DNA from: Dyadobacter arcticus
GTDB lineage: Bacteria > Bacteroidota > Bacteroidia > Cytophagales > Spirosomataceae
DNA: 64,000 bases
Direction: 5' to 3'
Assembly: GCF_011762185.1 (NCBI RefSeq)
Contig: NZ_JAASQJ010000003.1
Coordinates: forward strand, 868,001-932,000
In this document: piece after piece, positions 55,413 to 64,000 of the stretch
Layout: each line of letters opens with the position of its first letter
How positions within the stretch are numbered: position 1 is the stretch's first letter
Notes under the pieces: generated by a model
The model's input: the letters and a program-made list of their open reading frames with translations, nothing else
Database searches by the model: none
Told to the model about the DNA's origin: nothing
Program-made: the position numbers and the translations under genes

Positions 55413-56732
55413 TCAGGTTGACAACTTGGGCATTTTATAGCCATTGTGGTATTCCTTCGCAATCAGCTTGTTGGCCTCATCGTCGGTAAACTTGCCTTTT
55501 TCTTTGTCCCAATATATTTTCTTGCCGGTCCTGAACGCAATGTTGCCCATTTGCGAGAAAATAGCGATGTCCGCGCCGATTTTCACAGGCGCATTCAAGT
55601 CCTCCATTTTCCTGGATTTAACGACTTCAATGAAGTTTTTGGCATGCAGGTCCAGCCCATTGTCCGAGGATTTCCGAAGCGCAACAGCTTCCATCTTTTT
55701 GCCTTCCGGGATTACTTCCCAGCCTTCCCTATCAAGCACCAATGTTCCGTTGTTTCCAATGAATGCAATTCCGTGCTGGCGGTTGTAAGGTCCATCGTCG
55801 ATACCAATTGCGTGTTCCCATTGAATGTTGAAATCGTCGAATTCGTAAACCGTCGTTAAAGTATCCGGCGTTTCAGCACCTGAATCCGGGTTGGCGAATT
55901 TGCCTCCGGCTGCCATAATACTGTTCGGAATCGCGGCTTTCATTCCCAAAAGCGCGTAATCGAGCAAATGGACGCCCCAGTCGGTCATCAGGCCGCCGGC
56001 ATAATCCCAAAACCAGCGAAAATTGAAATGGAAACGATTGGGATTGAATGGTCTTTTCGGAGCCGGCCCCAGCCACATATCATAATCCACACCCGCTGGC
56101 GGCGTACCATCCGGTAGTTTGGTAATGGGCGTTACCCAACTGAAATATGACCATACTTTCACCAGCCGGACTTTACCCAACTTCCCGGAATGCACAAATT
56201 CCATTGCATCCCTGAAATGTCTCTGGCTCCGCTGCCACTGACCCACCTGCACCACGCGGTTGTATTTATGTTGCGCGGCTATCATACTCCGACACTCGGC
56301 AATCGAATTCCCAATCGGCTTTTCTACATATACATCCTTTCCGGCCTGGCAGGCTTCCACCATCATCAGGCAATGCCAGTGATCCGGCGCACCGATTACC
56401 ACGGCATCAATGTCTTTGTCTTCCAGCAACTTACGATAGTCGGAATAAGCTTTTACCTTGACATTTTTGGCAGCAAGCTCGGCGACGCGTTTATCCAAAA
56501 CATTTTTATCGACATCGCACAGGGCGACACATTCCACACCCGGATTTTTGAGAATAGCCGTCAAATCCGACCAGCCCATTCCATTGACGCCAATCGCGCC
56601 GACCCGTATGGTATCAGCAGGCAATGCCAATACTGGAAAAGCCGACAGCGAGGAAGGAATGATGGCCGATATCCCCGCGCCTGCCATGATTGCGGAGGCT
56701 GAGCCTATAAATTTTCGTCTTGAGTTTGTCAT
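55413..56732 (-). CDS. Gfo/Idh/MocA family oxidoreductase with Tat signal
   Basis: 439 aa. A Tat signal (NSRRKFIGSASAIMAGAGIS) leads to a Rossmann domain (IRVGAIGVNGMGWSDLTAIL, then ALCDVDKNVLDKRVAELAAK) and the conserved YVEKPIGNSIAECRSMI with the catalytic EKP Lys. The C-terminal alpha/beta domain contains HFNFRWFWDYAGGLMTDWGV and HLLDYAL (catalytic His). Similar exported enzymes in Bacteroidota act on sugars with bound NAD(P); substrate unknown. A second Gfo/Idh/MocA gene lies 103 bp upstream on the same strand. Confidence 0.93.
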   Translation of the reverse strand: MTNSRRKFIGSASAIMAGAGISAIIPSSLSAFPVLALPADTIRVGAIGVNGMGWSDLTAILKNPGVECVALCDVDKNVLDKRVAELAAKNVKVKAYSDYRKLLEDKDIDAVVIGAPDHWHCLMMVEACQAGKDVYVEKPIGNSIAECRSMIAAQHKYNRVVQVGQWQRSQRHFRDAMEFVHSGKLGKVRLVKVWSYFSWVTPITKLPDGTPPAGVDYDMWLGPAPKRPFNPNRFHFNFRWFWDYAGGLMTDWGVHLLDYALLGMKAAIPNSIMAAGGKFANPDSGAETPDTLTTVYEFDDFNIQWEHAIGIDDGPYNRQHGIAFIGNNGTLVLDREGWEVIPEGKKMEAVALRKSSDNGLDLHAKNFIEVVKSRKMEDLNAPVKIGADIAIFSQMGNIAFRTGKKIYWDKEKGKFTDDEANKLIAKEYHNGYKMPKLST

Positions 56733-56835
56733 ATCCGGTAATTGCTTTGTGATTTCTACACTATCATAAAAACACCACTATTGCAAATTATTACCCATGA
56801 TTGATGGAATACATTTAGTGGCTTGAAGTTGAAAA

Positions 56836-57861
56836 TCAAAGGGAAATAACCTTTTTTTCCCGTGCAGACTGGTAAGCCAGGTGCACCAGCCGGGTCGTTT
56901 CAAGATTATCCATGCCGGTTGTTTCCGCTTGCGCCGTTCCGGCTATTTCGGCAAGGATATTGCGGTTGCAATCTACAATGGAGGAATGTACAACAGCATA
57001 AGCAGGATCTACCCAAGAGTACATGAGGGGTTCTGCATTGGTAACCATTGTCCCCATACGCGTTGTGGTCCTGATTTCAAAGTTTTGGAGGAGCTCAATT
57101 GTTCCAAGGTCACCCTCCACGCGCACCAGCGTTTGCGGGAATGTTTCGTTCTCAGCAATGGTCGCGTAAGACATTTCAACGTAGCAGGAAATGCCGTTCC
57201 GCATGCGCAAAAGCACATTGGCAACGTCCTCGCCCCTAATCTCCTGATTAACCCGTGCCGTATGGCAAAATAAGGATTCAGCCTCTCCGAAAAGGTATCT
57301 TGCAATATCCAGCACATGCGACCCGATGTCGGTTAATATAAATTCATCCAGTTCTTTCAAAAATGGCTGGTTGTCAAAAACCGGAAAACCTGAACAGAAT
57401 GCCACATTGGCTTTGAATACCTTACCAATCACACCGGAACCAAGTATTTCTCTCAATTTTCTGATGGGGGCCTGGAACCGAAAATTCTCGTGCACATAAA
57501 ATCCCACATTGGCCTCTTTACAAACCTTTACCATGTTTTCGGATGCCTCCAGAGTTGGCGACATTGGTTTTTGGCAAATCACATTCAGGCCGTGAAGTGC
57601 GGCTTTGGTTGTAAACAATTCGTGGGTACCCACATCGGTAATGATATCTACAAAATCAAGTTCGGCGGCGTGATTCTCAAAAAGCTCATCCACGTCGTCA
57701 TAAACATGCTCCACATTGAACTGGTCGGCGAGAGCCCGGGCCTTGTCCAATGTTCGGTTATAAAATGCGATTGGTTGTACGTTCTCCAACTCACTCCAGC
57801 CAGCAAGCTGATAGCCAGACCAGAATCCAGTACCTAAAACCGCAAACTTGTAGATTTTCAT
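56836..57861 (-). CDS. cytosolic Gfo/Idh/MocA family oxidoreductase
   Basis: 341 aa from ATG 57861 (an ATG 8 codons earlier is equally open). Rossmann text KFAVLGTGFWSGYQLAGW and the FYNRTLDKARALADQF segment precede the CQKPMSPTLEASENMV motif (CQKP instead of the usual CEKP). The substrate domain has FLKELDEFILTDIGSHVLDI with the His. It lacks a signal peptide and so differs from its neighbour. The two may act in sequence on one sugar; this is inferred from adjacency only. Confidence 0.92.
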   Translation of the reverse strand: MKIYKFAVLGTGFWSGYQLAGWSELENVQPIAFYNRTLDKARALADQFNVEHVYDDVDELFENHAAELDFVDIITDVGTHELFTTKAALHGLNVICQKPMSPTLEASENMVKVCKEANVGFYVHENFRFQAPIRKLREILGSGVIGKVFKANVAFCSGFPVFDNQPFLKELDEFILTDIGSHVLDIARYLFGEAESLFCHTARVNQEIRGEDVANVLLRMRNGISCYVEMSYATIAENETFPQTLVRVEGDLGTIELLQNFEIRTTTRMGTMVTNAEPLMYSWVDPAYAVVHSSIVDCNRNILAEIAGTAQAETTGMDNLETTRLVHLAYQSAREKKVISL

Positions 57862-57924
57862 ACGAAATTCCTGAGGAGTCGGCATACCGCTGCCTTGTCC
57901 ATTCGTGAATTAATGATTGGTTTT

Positions 57925-58830
57925 TTATTTTTCGTTCAGAATTAACGGCACATTTCCCTTTCCTCCAAGCACAACGATTTTCGCATTGGGAGAAGCCGCC
58001 AATTCCTTCTGCGCTTTAATGCTCTCATATTGCAGCTGACGATCCGTAAGACTTAATGCGATGATCGTTTGATAGTCAGCGATACCTCTGGCTTCCACAC
58101 GCTTACGTTCTGCTTCTTGTTTTTCTTTTTGCAATACAAATTCCATTTTCTGCGCGTCTTGTTCCGCATTGATCTTCGATTCAATGGTCTTCTTCACCGA
58201 TTCGGGCAGATTGATATTACGGATCAATAGTTGTTCCAGGATCAGGCCGCGACCTTTAAAATCCTTATCGATTGTCTGATAAATCCGGTTCTGAAACTCG
58301 TCCCTTCTTTTGGAATATAGCGCCACTGCATCATAATAAACTGCATTGTCGCGGATCCGGGTCCTGGTAATAGGACGAACAATTTTGTCCTTGTAATCCG
58401 TACCGATTCCTTTGTAAATTGCCGGCGCTTTGTCCGGCATGATCTTATACAATACCGTCAAGTCGATTACCACTTCCAAACCATCTGCTGAGAGAACCCG
58501 AATGGCATCATCCCCCTCTATCTCGCCTTCCTTCGCGGTTGCGGACATGGTGTAATTCTGGGTTTTTGTATCAAAAACGGCCACATCAGCCAGTGGATTA
58601 ACAAAATTGAGCCCGTTTTCCAATACCTGCGGACTAACTTTTCCAAAAAGTGACTGAACACCAATGGTACCCGCATCAATCTGACGAACGGATGAAGAAA
58701 GGATCCCGAGGATAACGATGGCAACACCTACAATTTTGAAAATAGGTGCATAACGGTAAATATTGAGTGTGGATTTACTTACTGCAAATCCAGCAAGGAC
58801 GATTAAAATACCAACTACAACTAGAAACAT
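57925..58830 (-). CDS. prohibitin-like SPFH/band 7 membrane protein
   Basis: 301 aa. Two short hydrophobic stretches at the N-terminus (LVVVGILIVLAGFAVS and IFKIVGVAIVILGILSS) anchor it. The SPFH domain follows (about residues 50-230): AGTIGVQSLFGKVSPQVLEN, YTMSATAKEGEIEGDDAIRV, VVIDLTVLYKIMPDKAPAIY. The C-terminal helix is a charged coiled coil (KINAEQDAQKMEFVLQKEKQ). Prohibitin-like proteins form large membrane rings, often with proteases of the FtsH type. It lies 63 bp upstream of the Gfo/Idh/MocA gene and may be cotranscribed. Confidence 0.92.
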   Translation of the reverse strand: MFLVVVGILIVLAGFAVSKSTLNIYRYAPIFKIVGVAIVILGILSSSVRQIDAGTIGVQSLFGKVSPQVLENGLNFVNPLADVAVFDTKTQNYTMSATAKEGEIEGDDAIRVLSADGLEVVIDLTVLYKIMPDKAPAIYKGIGTDYKDKIVRPITRTRIRDNAVYYDAVALYSKRRDEFQNRIYQTIDKDFKGRGLILEQLLIRNINLPESVKKTIESKINAEQDAQKMEFVLQKEKQEAERKRVEARGIADYQTIIALSLTDRQLQYESIKAQKELAASPNAKIVVLGGKGNVPLILNEK

Positions 58831-58927
58831 GGGATAGTTTGTTAAATCTTAATGTAATTAATGAAATAATAATCAATGCATTCCAAATCTGTGCCCCAGC
58901 TTAAGGCCTGACTTTATGGCTGTTTAA

Positions 58928-60223
58928 TCAGGGTTCATCTGTAAGTCCATCCCGATAAACCACTTTCCCATCTAATCCCTTCAATTCAACAAATTCAATT
59001 TCACAAAGACCATTTGACATGAATCCCAGGCCGGCGATGAGTTTGGAGGTGTTTTTATACGTTATGGTGAAGATTTCCTTATTGTTGAGCGTAATTCTGG
59101 CATGGCGGTTTTTGACAATCAGCTCAATGTCCATCCATTGTTTGACGTCAAATCCCAGAGAAGCCAGGTCCGTTTCCTTACCGCTAATGAATTTTTCACC
59201 GAACTGTACCATTGCCTCGCTCACGCAACCCTTGGGAGTGATTGTGAAAAACATCGGATAGCGCTGGGTAAAGATTTCGAGGGCAACGTATGGACAGAAG
59301 TTTTTCCTCACTTCTTTAATTTTCACCCTGGTTTTGAGCGTAAAATTATCGCTGCTAACATCTATTTTACCCGGAAAAAAGGTTGATACATAAAACTTCT
59401 CCTTGGTGATATCAATCTTGTTGTCAGTCAGATCCTTCGCGGTAATTCCAAAATCCACGCCAGAATGCGCATTGCTAGTTGTAATGTACTGTGGCATTCC
59501 GCTCAAATTATCCTTGGCAAATAAAAACCAGCGGTCTGTAGGGATACTCACGTCAATCGCTTTAATGACGGAATCATTGGCGATTAGTTTGGCGATGTGA
59601 TAACCAGGTTCAAAGTAAATATCGGTCAGCGTGTAGTTGTTTTTAAAAATCCTCACCCGCTTGCTCGAATCCCACGATTGCTGGATAAAAAAACTATCGG
59701 CCACTACGTCATCCACATTATATTGAAAAATAACAGTGTTAGGAATATTGTCGGCGGTTGTTTTGCGCATGGAGAATGAAGCTTTCTCGAAATGGGCCGA
59801 CCGCCTTGACAATTGCATAAAGGCCAAAATGCCGATTGCTGTCACTATCAGGCCGGTTAATGCTAATTTGAGGGTTTTATTTTCGGGTTTTGCCTTTTTA
59901 ATCTTTTCAATTTTAGGGTCTTCAAATGCATTTTCCGAAAGCTTATCATTTTCACCCTGTTTTAATGCCGATTTGTATTCCTGCCAATTCTTAAACCCTG
60001 AGTATTTGGAAATGGCATCCAGCGTGGCAATTTGAGGTAACCTGCTGAATTGGCCGCTTAACAATCTCTTAATGGTAGAGCCACTGATTGATATGCCCGT
60101 AAAACGTTCTATTTCATTGCCAACGTGATCAAAATCGCGCTGCGTCAGGCCATCCAGTTTTTGATAGCCATTCTTTTTGAATATTCCAATAAGGCATTGT
60201 TTGACTATGTCTTGTTCGGTCAT
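58928..60223 (-). CDS. membrane protein with DNA-binding-like N-domain and lectin-like C-domain
   Basis: 431 aa. Residues about 1-95 look like a Bacteroidota-type helical DNA-binding-like module: FTGISISGSTIKRLLSGQFS, then ATLDAISKYSGFKNWQEYKS. I have seen this STxKR...TLDxxxxxxGxxxWxxF pattern in regulators. One membrane helix follows (LKLALTGLIVTAIGILAFMQ, about residues 123-142). The outer part is beta-rich and LamG/concanavalin-like towards the end (FCPYVALEIFTQRYPMFF, KLIAGLGFMSNGLCEIEFVE, LKGLDGKVVYRDG). It may sense a ligand outside and act on DNA inside; this is inference. Confidence 0.65.
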   Translation of the reverse strand: MTEQDIVKQCLIGIFKKNGYQKLDGLTQRDFDHVGNEIERFTGISISGSTIKRLLSGQFSRLPQIATLDAISKYSGFKNWQEYKSALKQGENDKLSENAFEDPKIEKIKKAKPENKTLKLALTGLIVTAIGILAFMQLSRRSAHFEKASFSMRKTTADNIPNTVIFQYNVDDVVADSFFIQQSWDSSKRVRIFKNNYTLTDIYFEPGYHIAKLIANDSVIKAIDVSIPTDRWFLFAKDNLSGMPQYITTSNAHSGVDFGITAKDLTDNKIDITKEKFYVSTFFPGKIDVSSDNFTLKTRVKIKEVRKNFCPYVALEIFTQRYPMFFTITPKGCVSEAMVQFGEKFISGKETDLASLGFDVKQWMDIELIVKNRHARITLNNKEIFTITYKNTSKLIAGLGFMSNGLCEIEFVELKGLDGKVVYRDGLTDEP

Positions 60224-60251
60224 CGTCTTAACAAGTTGTTAATCTATTTTT

Positions 60252-60283
60252 TGAGCTTTTGACGGACTTTGCTGAGCTTTTGA
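60252..60283. promoter_or_regulatory. direct repeats in a divergent promoter region
   Basis: TGAGCTTTTGA at 60252-60262 and 60273-60283 recur 21 bp apart, two helical turns, between the DNA-binding-like gene (minus) and the membrane gene (plus). Such phasing suits a dimeric or two-site regulator. Confidence 0.5.
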
Positions 60284-60341
60284 TTACAAAGTTCGCCATT
60301 TCCAAATCTACCTTTATAAAATATAATCACCGGAACGAACG

Positions 60342-61160
60342 ATGAAAAGACCTGCCAGACTTGGACACATCTTCTTTGGAATTTCAATCGTGTTCTATGG
60401 AATCCAACAGTTATGGTATGCCGATTTTCGCGCGGTTCAGTTTCCTGCCTGGCAGTCGCACTTACCTTTGCTTCCTGTGTGGGCGTATTTTACAGGCGTT
60501 GGCCTAATGCTCTCGGGCGCGGCCATTATTTTTGATAAAAAGGCAAAGGAAGCATCACTGATTCTGGGTTACAGTTTTCTCTTTCTGTTTTTGTTCGTAC
60601 AGGTTCCCTATGAAATGTTTGGTGAAGTAAACAGCAGCCTGCACCTGGGACTTTGGACCAATGCATTAAAGGGCCTGGCATTGTCAGGAGGTGCATTTGT
60701 GATGGCTGGCACATTTCATAATCCGGGGTTACCGACATCGCCGCTGGTCAGGCTTTCGGAAAAGATCATTCCTTTTGGGCCGCTGTTTTTTTCCATTACC
60801 ATGATCGCTTTTGGGATCGACCATTTTCTCTATGCCGATTTTGTTTCCACGCTCGTTCCCGGGTGGCTTCCCGATCGGCTATTTTGGACGCGGCTGACCG
60901 GGGTGGTGTTAATTGGATCGGGACTGGCTATTACATTAAAAATAAGAAGGGGTGTTGTTGCAATGCTGTTCGGCCTGGTGCTGTTTCTTTGGGTTATTAC
61001 ACTTCATATTCCCAGGGCTGCCCAGGATCCGTTTACTGCTCGGGGTAATGAGGTATCCAGTGTTTTCGACGCGCTGGCGTTTTGTGGGATTGCATTCGTT
61101 ATCTCGCTAGGTACCTTGAAAAGCGACTTATTGGAAATCTTTCACAATGATTTTCGATAA
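60342..61160 (+). CDS. DoxX-like membrane protein with internal duplication
   Basis: 272 aa with about eight hydrophobic segments. The two halves share a pattern: FYGIQQLWYADFRAVQFPAW followed by YFTGVGLMLSGAAIIF in the first, and AFGIDHFLYADFVSTLVPGW followed by RLTGVVLIGSGLAITL in the second. This resembles DoxX/DoxD-type small membrane proteins duplicated in tandem. Function unknown. It is divergent from the DNA-binding-like protein gene and may be its target. Confidence 0.75.
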   Translation: MKRPARLGHIFFGISIVFYGIQQLWYADFRAVQFPAWQSHLPLLPVWAYFTGVGLMLSGAAIIFDKKAKEASLILGYSFLFLFLFVQVPYEMFGEVNSSLHLGLWTNALKGLALSGGAFVMAGTFHNPGLPTSPLVRLSEKIIPFGPLFFSITMIAFGIDHFLYADFVSTLVPGWLPDRLFWTRLTGVVLIGSGLAITLKIRRGVVAMLFGLVLFLWVITLHIPRAAQDPFTARGNEVSSVFDALAFCGIAFVISLGTLKSDLLEIFHNDFR

Positions 61161-61344
61161 GTCGGCCCCGATCAGGACAGCTTCATCAAATTGAAGGCCG
61201 TGCTAGCGGCCCGTTGTTGCGAATATATATTGGCCAGATAACCGTTGAATAACAATCCCAGGAATATTGAAGATATACAGTTGGTGAAGGATATATTTAG
61301 GTAAATCAACCCTGATTTTTACTCACGTTACCTGTTATATCCCT

Positions 61345-63396
61345 ATGTCCACTCCATTCGATCTTATTGAACCAGACCGTCCTGACTCACTGGCCGGGGC
61401 CAAATCTCTCATTAACCGCGCCATCCGGGAAGGTGTTTCCTATTTCCCTTCGCCGATCAGCTGGCGGGATGAAGTGCTTTACTTTCTACTTCCCGACCGG
61501 TTTAGCGATGGACAGGAATCTACCCGGCCCATGCTGACGCGTGAGGAGATCGCCGAACTGCGCCAAACACCCAACCGTCCGGACTGGGATTGGAATTTAT
61601 GGTCCGATTCGGGGGAAAGATGGCAGGGCGGAACGATTAACGGCATACGTAATCAATTGGGATACTTAAAAAAGTTAGGCATATCCGCCATTTGGATCGG
61701 CCCGATCTTCAAACAGCGTGCCAGGTTGGATACTTACCATGGATATGGCATCCAGGATTTCCTCGATGTCGACCCGCGTTTCGGAAACAGGGCGGAGTTA
61801 GTAACCCTGGTAAAGGAAGCTCACGACCAAGGAATACGTATACTATTAGACGTCATTGTAAATCATTCCGGCGATAACTGGGGATATGTAGCACCTGATA
61901 ATGAGTTGAATACAGCTCAAAATCAGCCTCCTTACCAGGGATGGGCCAATTACTACGGCAATCCTGACGATGAAAATATGAGAAAGTGGAAACTGGCCTG
62001 GCGGGACGAGGCGCAGGCGGGATTTACGACAGAGCCATCGGACATTATCTCGCGGCACGAAGGAGCCTGGCCACTTGAATTCCAATCAAAAGATATTTAT
62101 ACCCGCGCCGGAATGGGCGACTTGGGAGAATCCAATAACATCAGCGATCCGCATGCCCAGCATAAGCGCACCGATTTTCTGGCATTAAAGGATTTTGCGC
62201 TCGACGTTCCCGGAACATTGACCCAACTAATCCAATGTCTGCAATATTGGATTGCATTGACCGATTGCGACGGCTTCCGCATCGATACCGTTAAGCATAT
62301 GGCGCTGGAAGAGACCCGGAATTTTTGCGGCGCGATCCGGGAATTTGCAGATCTGATCGGAAAGCATAACTTCCTTTTAATCGGAGAGATAGCAGGCGGG
62401 GATAATTTTCAGGACATTGTGATGGACTATACCGCCATGATGGAACGGAACCTGAATGCAGCCCTGGATATCGGAGGTGCGCGGCTCACGTTATCATCTG
62501 TGGCCAAAGGCCTCGTCAATGGCAATGCTTACTTCCATATTTTCAACCAGCAAAGCCAGGGCTTCGAGTCGCACCGCAACTTTGGCGACCGCCATGTTTC
62601 TATCTTGGATGATCATGATCATGTTTTTGGGAGTAAAATCCGGTTTTCTGCGGAGGTACCCGACGATTTCGCCGTGAAAGATTATTATGTGACCGTGCCA
62701 GTTGCCATTCAACTATTTACACTCGGTATCCCATGCATTTATTATGGTACCGAACAGGCTTTTGCCGGACCAGCCAATTCGCAGGCAGGCAAGGTCCAAA
62801 ATTGGCCCGGGCACGACAAATATCTTCGGGAAGCAATGTTTGGTCCCTCACATCCGCGTGCGAACTTTAAGCTGGAATTGCAAACCCAATTGGATCAACT
62901 CGACGAATCCCTACCCGGCTTTGGCCCGTTTGGTACCGCTGGTAAACACTGCTTTGACGAGAACAGCCCGGCTTTTGTGCGCATTTCAAATCTTTGTGAA
63001 TTAAGGGCGGGACATCCGGTTTTACGGCTAGGCCGTCAATACCCAAGGCAAATTCAGCTTCCGGGCACGGGTTTCGAATTTCCGGCGCCGGGTGAAATTG
63101 TGGCCTGGTCACGGATCCTATATAATCAGGAAGCGCTTTGCATCGTCAATCCCAATGGTGTAAATGAGCGGGGCGGCAATGTGGTGATCGCTGGCGAGCT
63201 TTCGCCAACAGGTGTTGAGTATGTTGTGATTGGTAACACAGCCCAGGCGGCTACCGGACCAGGCTATACCGGAACTCACTCTATTGGATCGAAGCTGACC
63301 GTGAAAAGAAATTCACCTGGCGAACCTGCATTTATTGAGATCCGGAACGTCCAGCCAGCAGAAGTAATCGTTTTGATTAAAGATACTTTCGCCTGA
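61345..63396 (+). CDS. GH13 alpha-amylase family enzyme
   Basis: 683 aa, no signal peptide, so cytosolic or exported in another way. The four GH13 regions are DVIVNHSGDN, DGFRIDTVKHM (nucleophile Asp), LIGEIAGGDN (acid/base Glu) and SILDDHDHVFG (transition-state stabilising Asp). An N-terminal text YFLLPDRFSDG is typical of the amylase start. The C-terminal about 130 residues form a beta-sandwich. It probably hydrolyses or transfers alpha-1,4 glucans or maltooligosaccharides; the subfamily is uncertain. It stands alone, convergent with the cut-off gene at the window end. Confidence 0.93.
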   Translation: MSTPFDLIEPDRPDSLAGAKSLINRAIREGVSYFPSPISWRDEVLYFLLPDRFSDGQESTRPMLTREEIAELRQTPNRPDWDWNLWSDSGERWQGGTINGIRNQLGYLKKLGISAIWIGPIFKQRARLDTYHGYGIQDFLDVDPRFGNRAELVTLVKEAHDQGIRILLDVIVNHSGDNWGYVAPDNELNTAQNQPPYQGWANYYGNPDDENMRKWKLAWRDEAQAGFTTEPSDIISRHEGAWPLEFQSKDIYTRAGMGDLGESNNISDPHAQHKRTDFLALKDFALDVPGTLTQLIQCLQYWIALTDCDGFRIDTVKHMALEETRNFCGAIREFADLIGKHNFLLIGEIAGGDNFQDIVMDYTAMMERNLNAALDIGGARLTLSSVAKGLVNGNAYFHIFNQQSQGFESHRNFGDRHVSILDDHDHVFGSKIRFSAEVPDDFAVKDYYVTVPVAIQLFTLGIPCIYYGTEQAFAGPANSQAGKVQNWPGHDKYLREAMFGPSHPRANFKLELQTQLDQLDESLPGFGPFGTAGKHCFDENSPAFVRISNLCELRAGHPVLRLGRQYPRQIQLPGTGFEFPAPGEIVAWSRILYNQEALCIVNPNGVNERGGNVVIAGELSPTGVEYVVIGNTAQAATGPGYTGTHSIGSKLTVKRNSPGEPAFIEIRNVQPAEVIVLIKDTFA

Positions 63397-63424
63397 AATT
63401 CCTTTACCCACTGGTTATCCAAGA

Positions 63425-64000
63425 TTATTTCTTATCAATAACCGCACTGATCATCCCTCTGGCCGGCACTGTCAATCTGATCCCCGAAGCCGTTAATGCT
63501 GATCTTGGTTTCAATGTCGCGTAGTCTGCCGGGCCACCTGCAACACCCTGCGGCACAATATTGTTGATCATAACCTTTCTGGAAAACTCACCGTTGTCAT
63601 TACTTCCTTCCAGACTGTACCAATAAAATCGCTCGCCAATCTTGAAGTTTTTGATTTTCACTTCCACGGTTTGAGGAGAGGCCGTCAGGTTTACAAGATT
63701 TACATTCACCTGACCTGATGAGTAAGTAGATGCATAAGCTTTAACATTGGTATTTCCAGTATTGAGTTCACTAGCCACCAGCCGGTCCCCCATCATTTTT
63801 TGAAGAAAATACAAATAGTAGAATGATGGCCTCGGCGTCCATTTGGGAACGCCAGGCTCGTTTCCGTCGCTAAAAAGTCCGTGATCATCACCTTCTGCCC
63901 AAAAATTCAGCAAATCCCAGCGTGCCGCCAGGCCGTATTTGTTTGTCAGCGACTCGCCCAATACAATTACGGCGAATGCCCCGCTCACATTGGAAACCTG
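63425..64000 (-). CDS. glycoside hydrolase-like protein, 5' end beyond the window
   Basis: Partial: the frame is open to base 64000, so the N-terminus is missing; at least 191 residues are visible. Text includes WDLLNFWAEGDDHGLFSDG, then WTPRPSFYYLYFLQKMMGDR and a beta-sandwich (VNVNLVNLTASPQTVEVKIK, RLTVPARGMISAVIDKK). This looks like the C-terminal barrel edge and beta-domain of a clan A glycosidase such as GH30, GH44 or GH79-type enzymes. The exact family cannot be set from this part. Confidence 0.65.
   Translation of the reverse strand, partial: QVSNVSGAFAVIVLGESLTNKYGLAARWDLLNFWAEGDDHGLFSDGNEPGVPKWTPRPSFYYLYFLQKMMGDRLVASELNTGNTNVKAYASTYSSGQVNVNLVNLTASPQTVEVKIKNFKIGERFYWYSLEGSNDNGEFSRKVMINNIVPQGVAGGPADYATLKPRSALTASGIRLTVPARGMISAVIDKK

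Overview
The window reads as chromosomal DNA of a Bacteroidota species, most likely a Cytophagales member near Dyadobacter/Spirosoma (inferred from gene content; no rRNA gene is present to confirm it). Supporting signs are a type IX secretion sorting tail on a secreted protease, a TonB-dependent receptor with a carboxypeptidase-like N-terminal domain, HTTM, DUF4856 and imelysin proteins in one operon, PVC-type c-heme proteins, many Tat-signal oxidoreductases and few Shine-Dalgarno sequences. No tRNA, rRNA, CRISPR array, insertion sequence or prophage was recognised.

Layout. 1-6.2 kb: a cut-off DUF1553 (PSD1) protein, its DUF1501 partner, a secreted esterase and a GMC oxidoreductase. 6.2-7.2 kb: an inverted TGAATGAG repeat, a KTSC protein and a frameshifted SYLF gene. 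7.4-10 kb: dps and a cytochrome P450 in tandem, then the relic of a Na+/H+ antiporter. 10-17 kb: a two-gene 5'-nucleotidase, a small unknown protein, an M43 protease, DNA polymerase IV and a protein ending in a DisA-like (DAC) domain. 17-23.4 kb: a 793-bp gene-free stretch, then glycosyltransferases and an MsbA-like exporter. 23.5-31 kb: sialate O-acetylesterase, a PQQ/cytochrome c dehydrogenase, aldo/keto reductase, a small lipoprotein, a methyltransferase and an AraC regulator. 31.2-38 kb: a same-strand run of a PVC-type heme protein, a Tm-1-like protein, a PEP-hydrolase-like TIM barrel, an unknown protein and a short-chain dehydrogenase, closed by a strong terminator. 38-44.8 kb: a second SDR, a PAS histidine kinase and a sugar dehydrogenase/cytochrome operon ending with a truncated hemoglobin. 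44.9-51 kb: the DUF4856-imelysin-HTTM-TonB receptor operon, probably for iron or another metal. 51-55.4 kb: an intact antitoxin with a decayed toxin, an outer-membrane protein with a 15-bp minisatellite, and an FtsX-type permease. 55.4-64 kb: two Gfo/Idh/MocA oxidoreductases, a prohibitin-like protein, a membrane-anchored protein with a DNA-binding-like head, a duplicated membrane protein, a GH13 amylase and a cut-off glycosidase-like protein.

How it fits together. Much of the content serves periplasmic attack on and oxidation of carbohydrates: esterases, GMC, PQQ and c-heme dehydrogenases, Gfo/Idh/MocA enzymes, GH13. The metal-uptake operon plausibly supports this heme-rich electron transfer. 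Three loci are decaying (SYLF frameshift, antiporter relic, toxin relic). No wholly new system can be proved here. The best candidates for follow-up are the DUF4856-imelysin-HTTM-receptor operon with a Fur-box-like site, the Tm-1/PEP-hydrolase pair beside a PVC-type cytochrome, the DAC-like protein, and the DNA-binding-like/transmembrane/lectin-like protein with repeats in its divergent promoter region.
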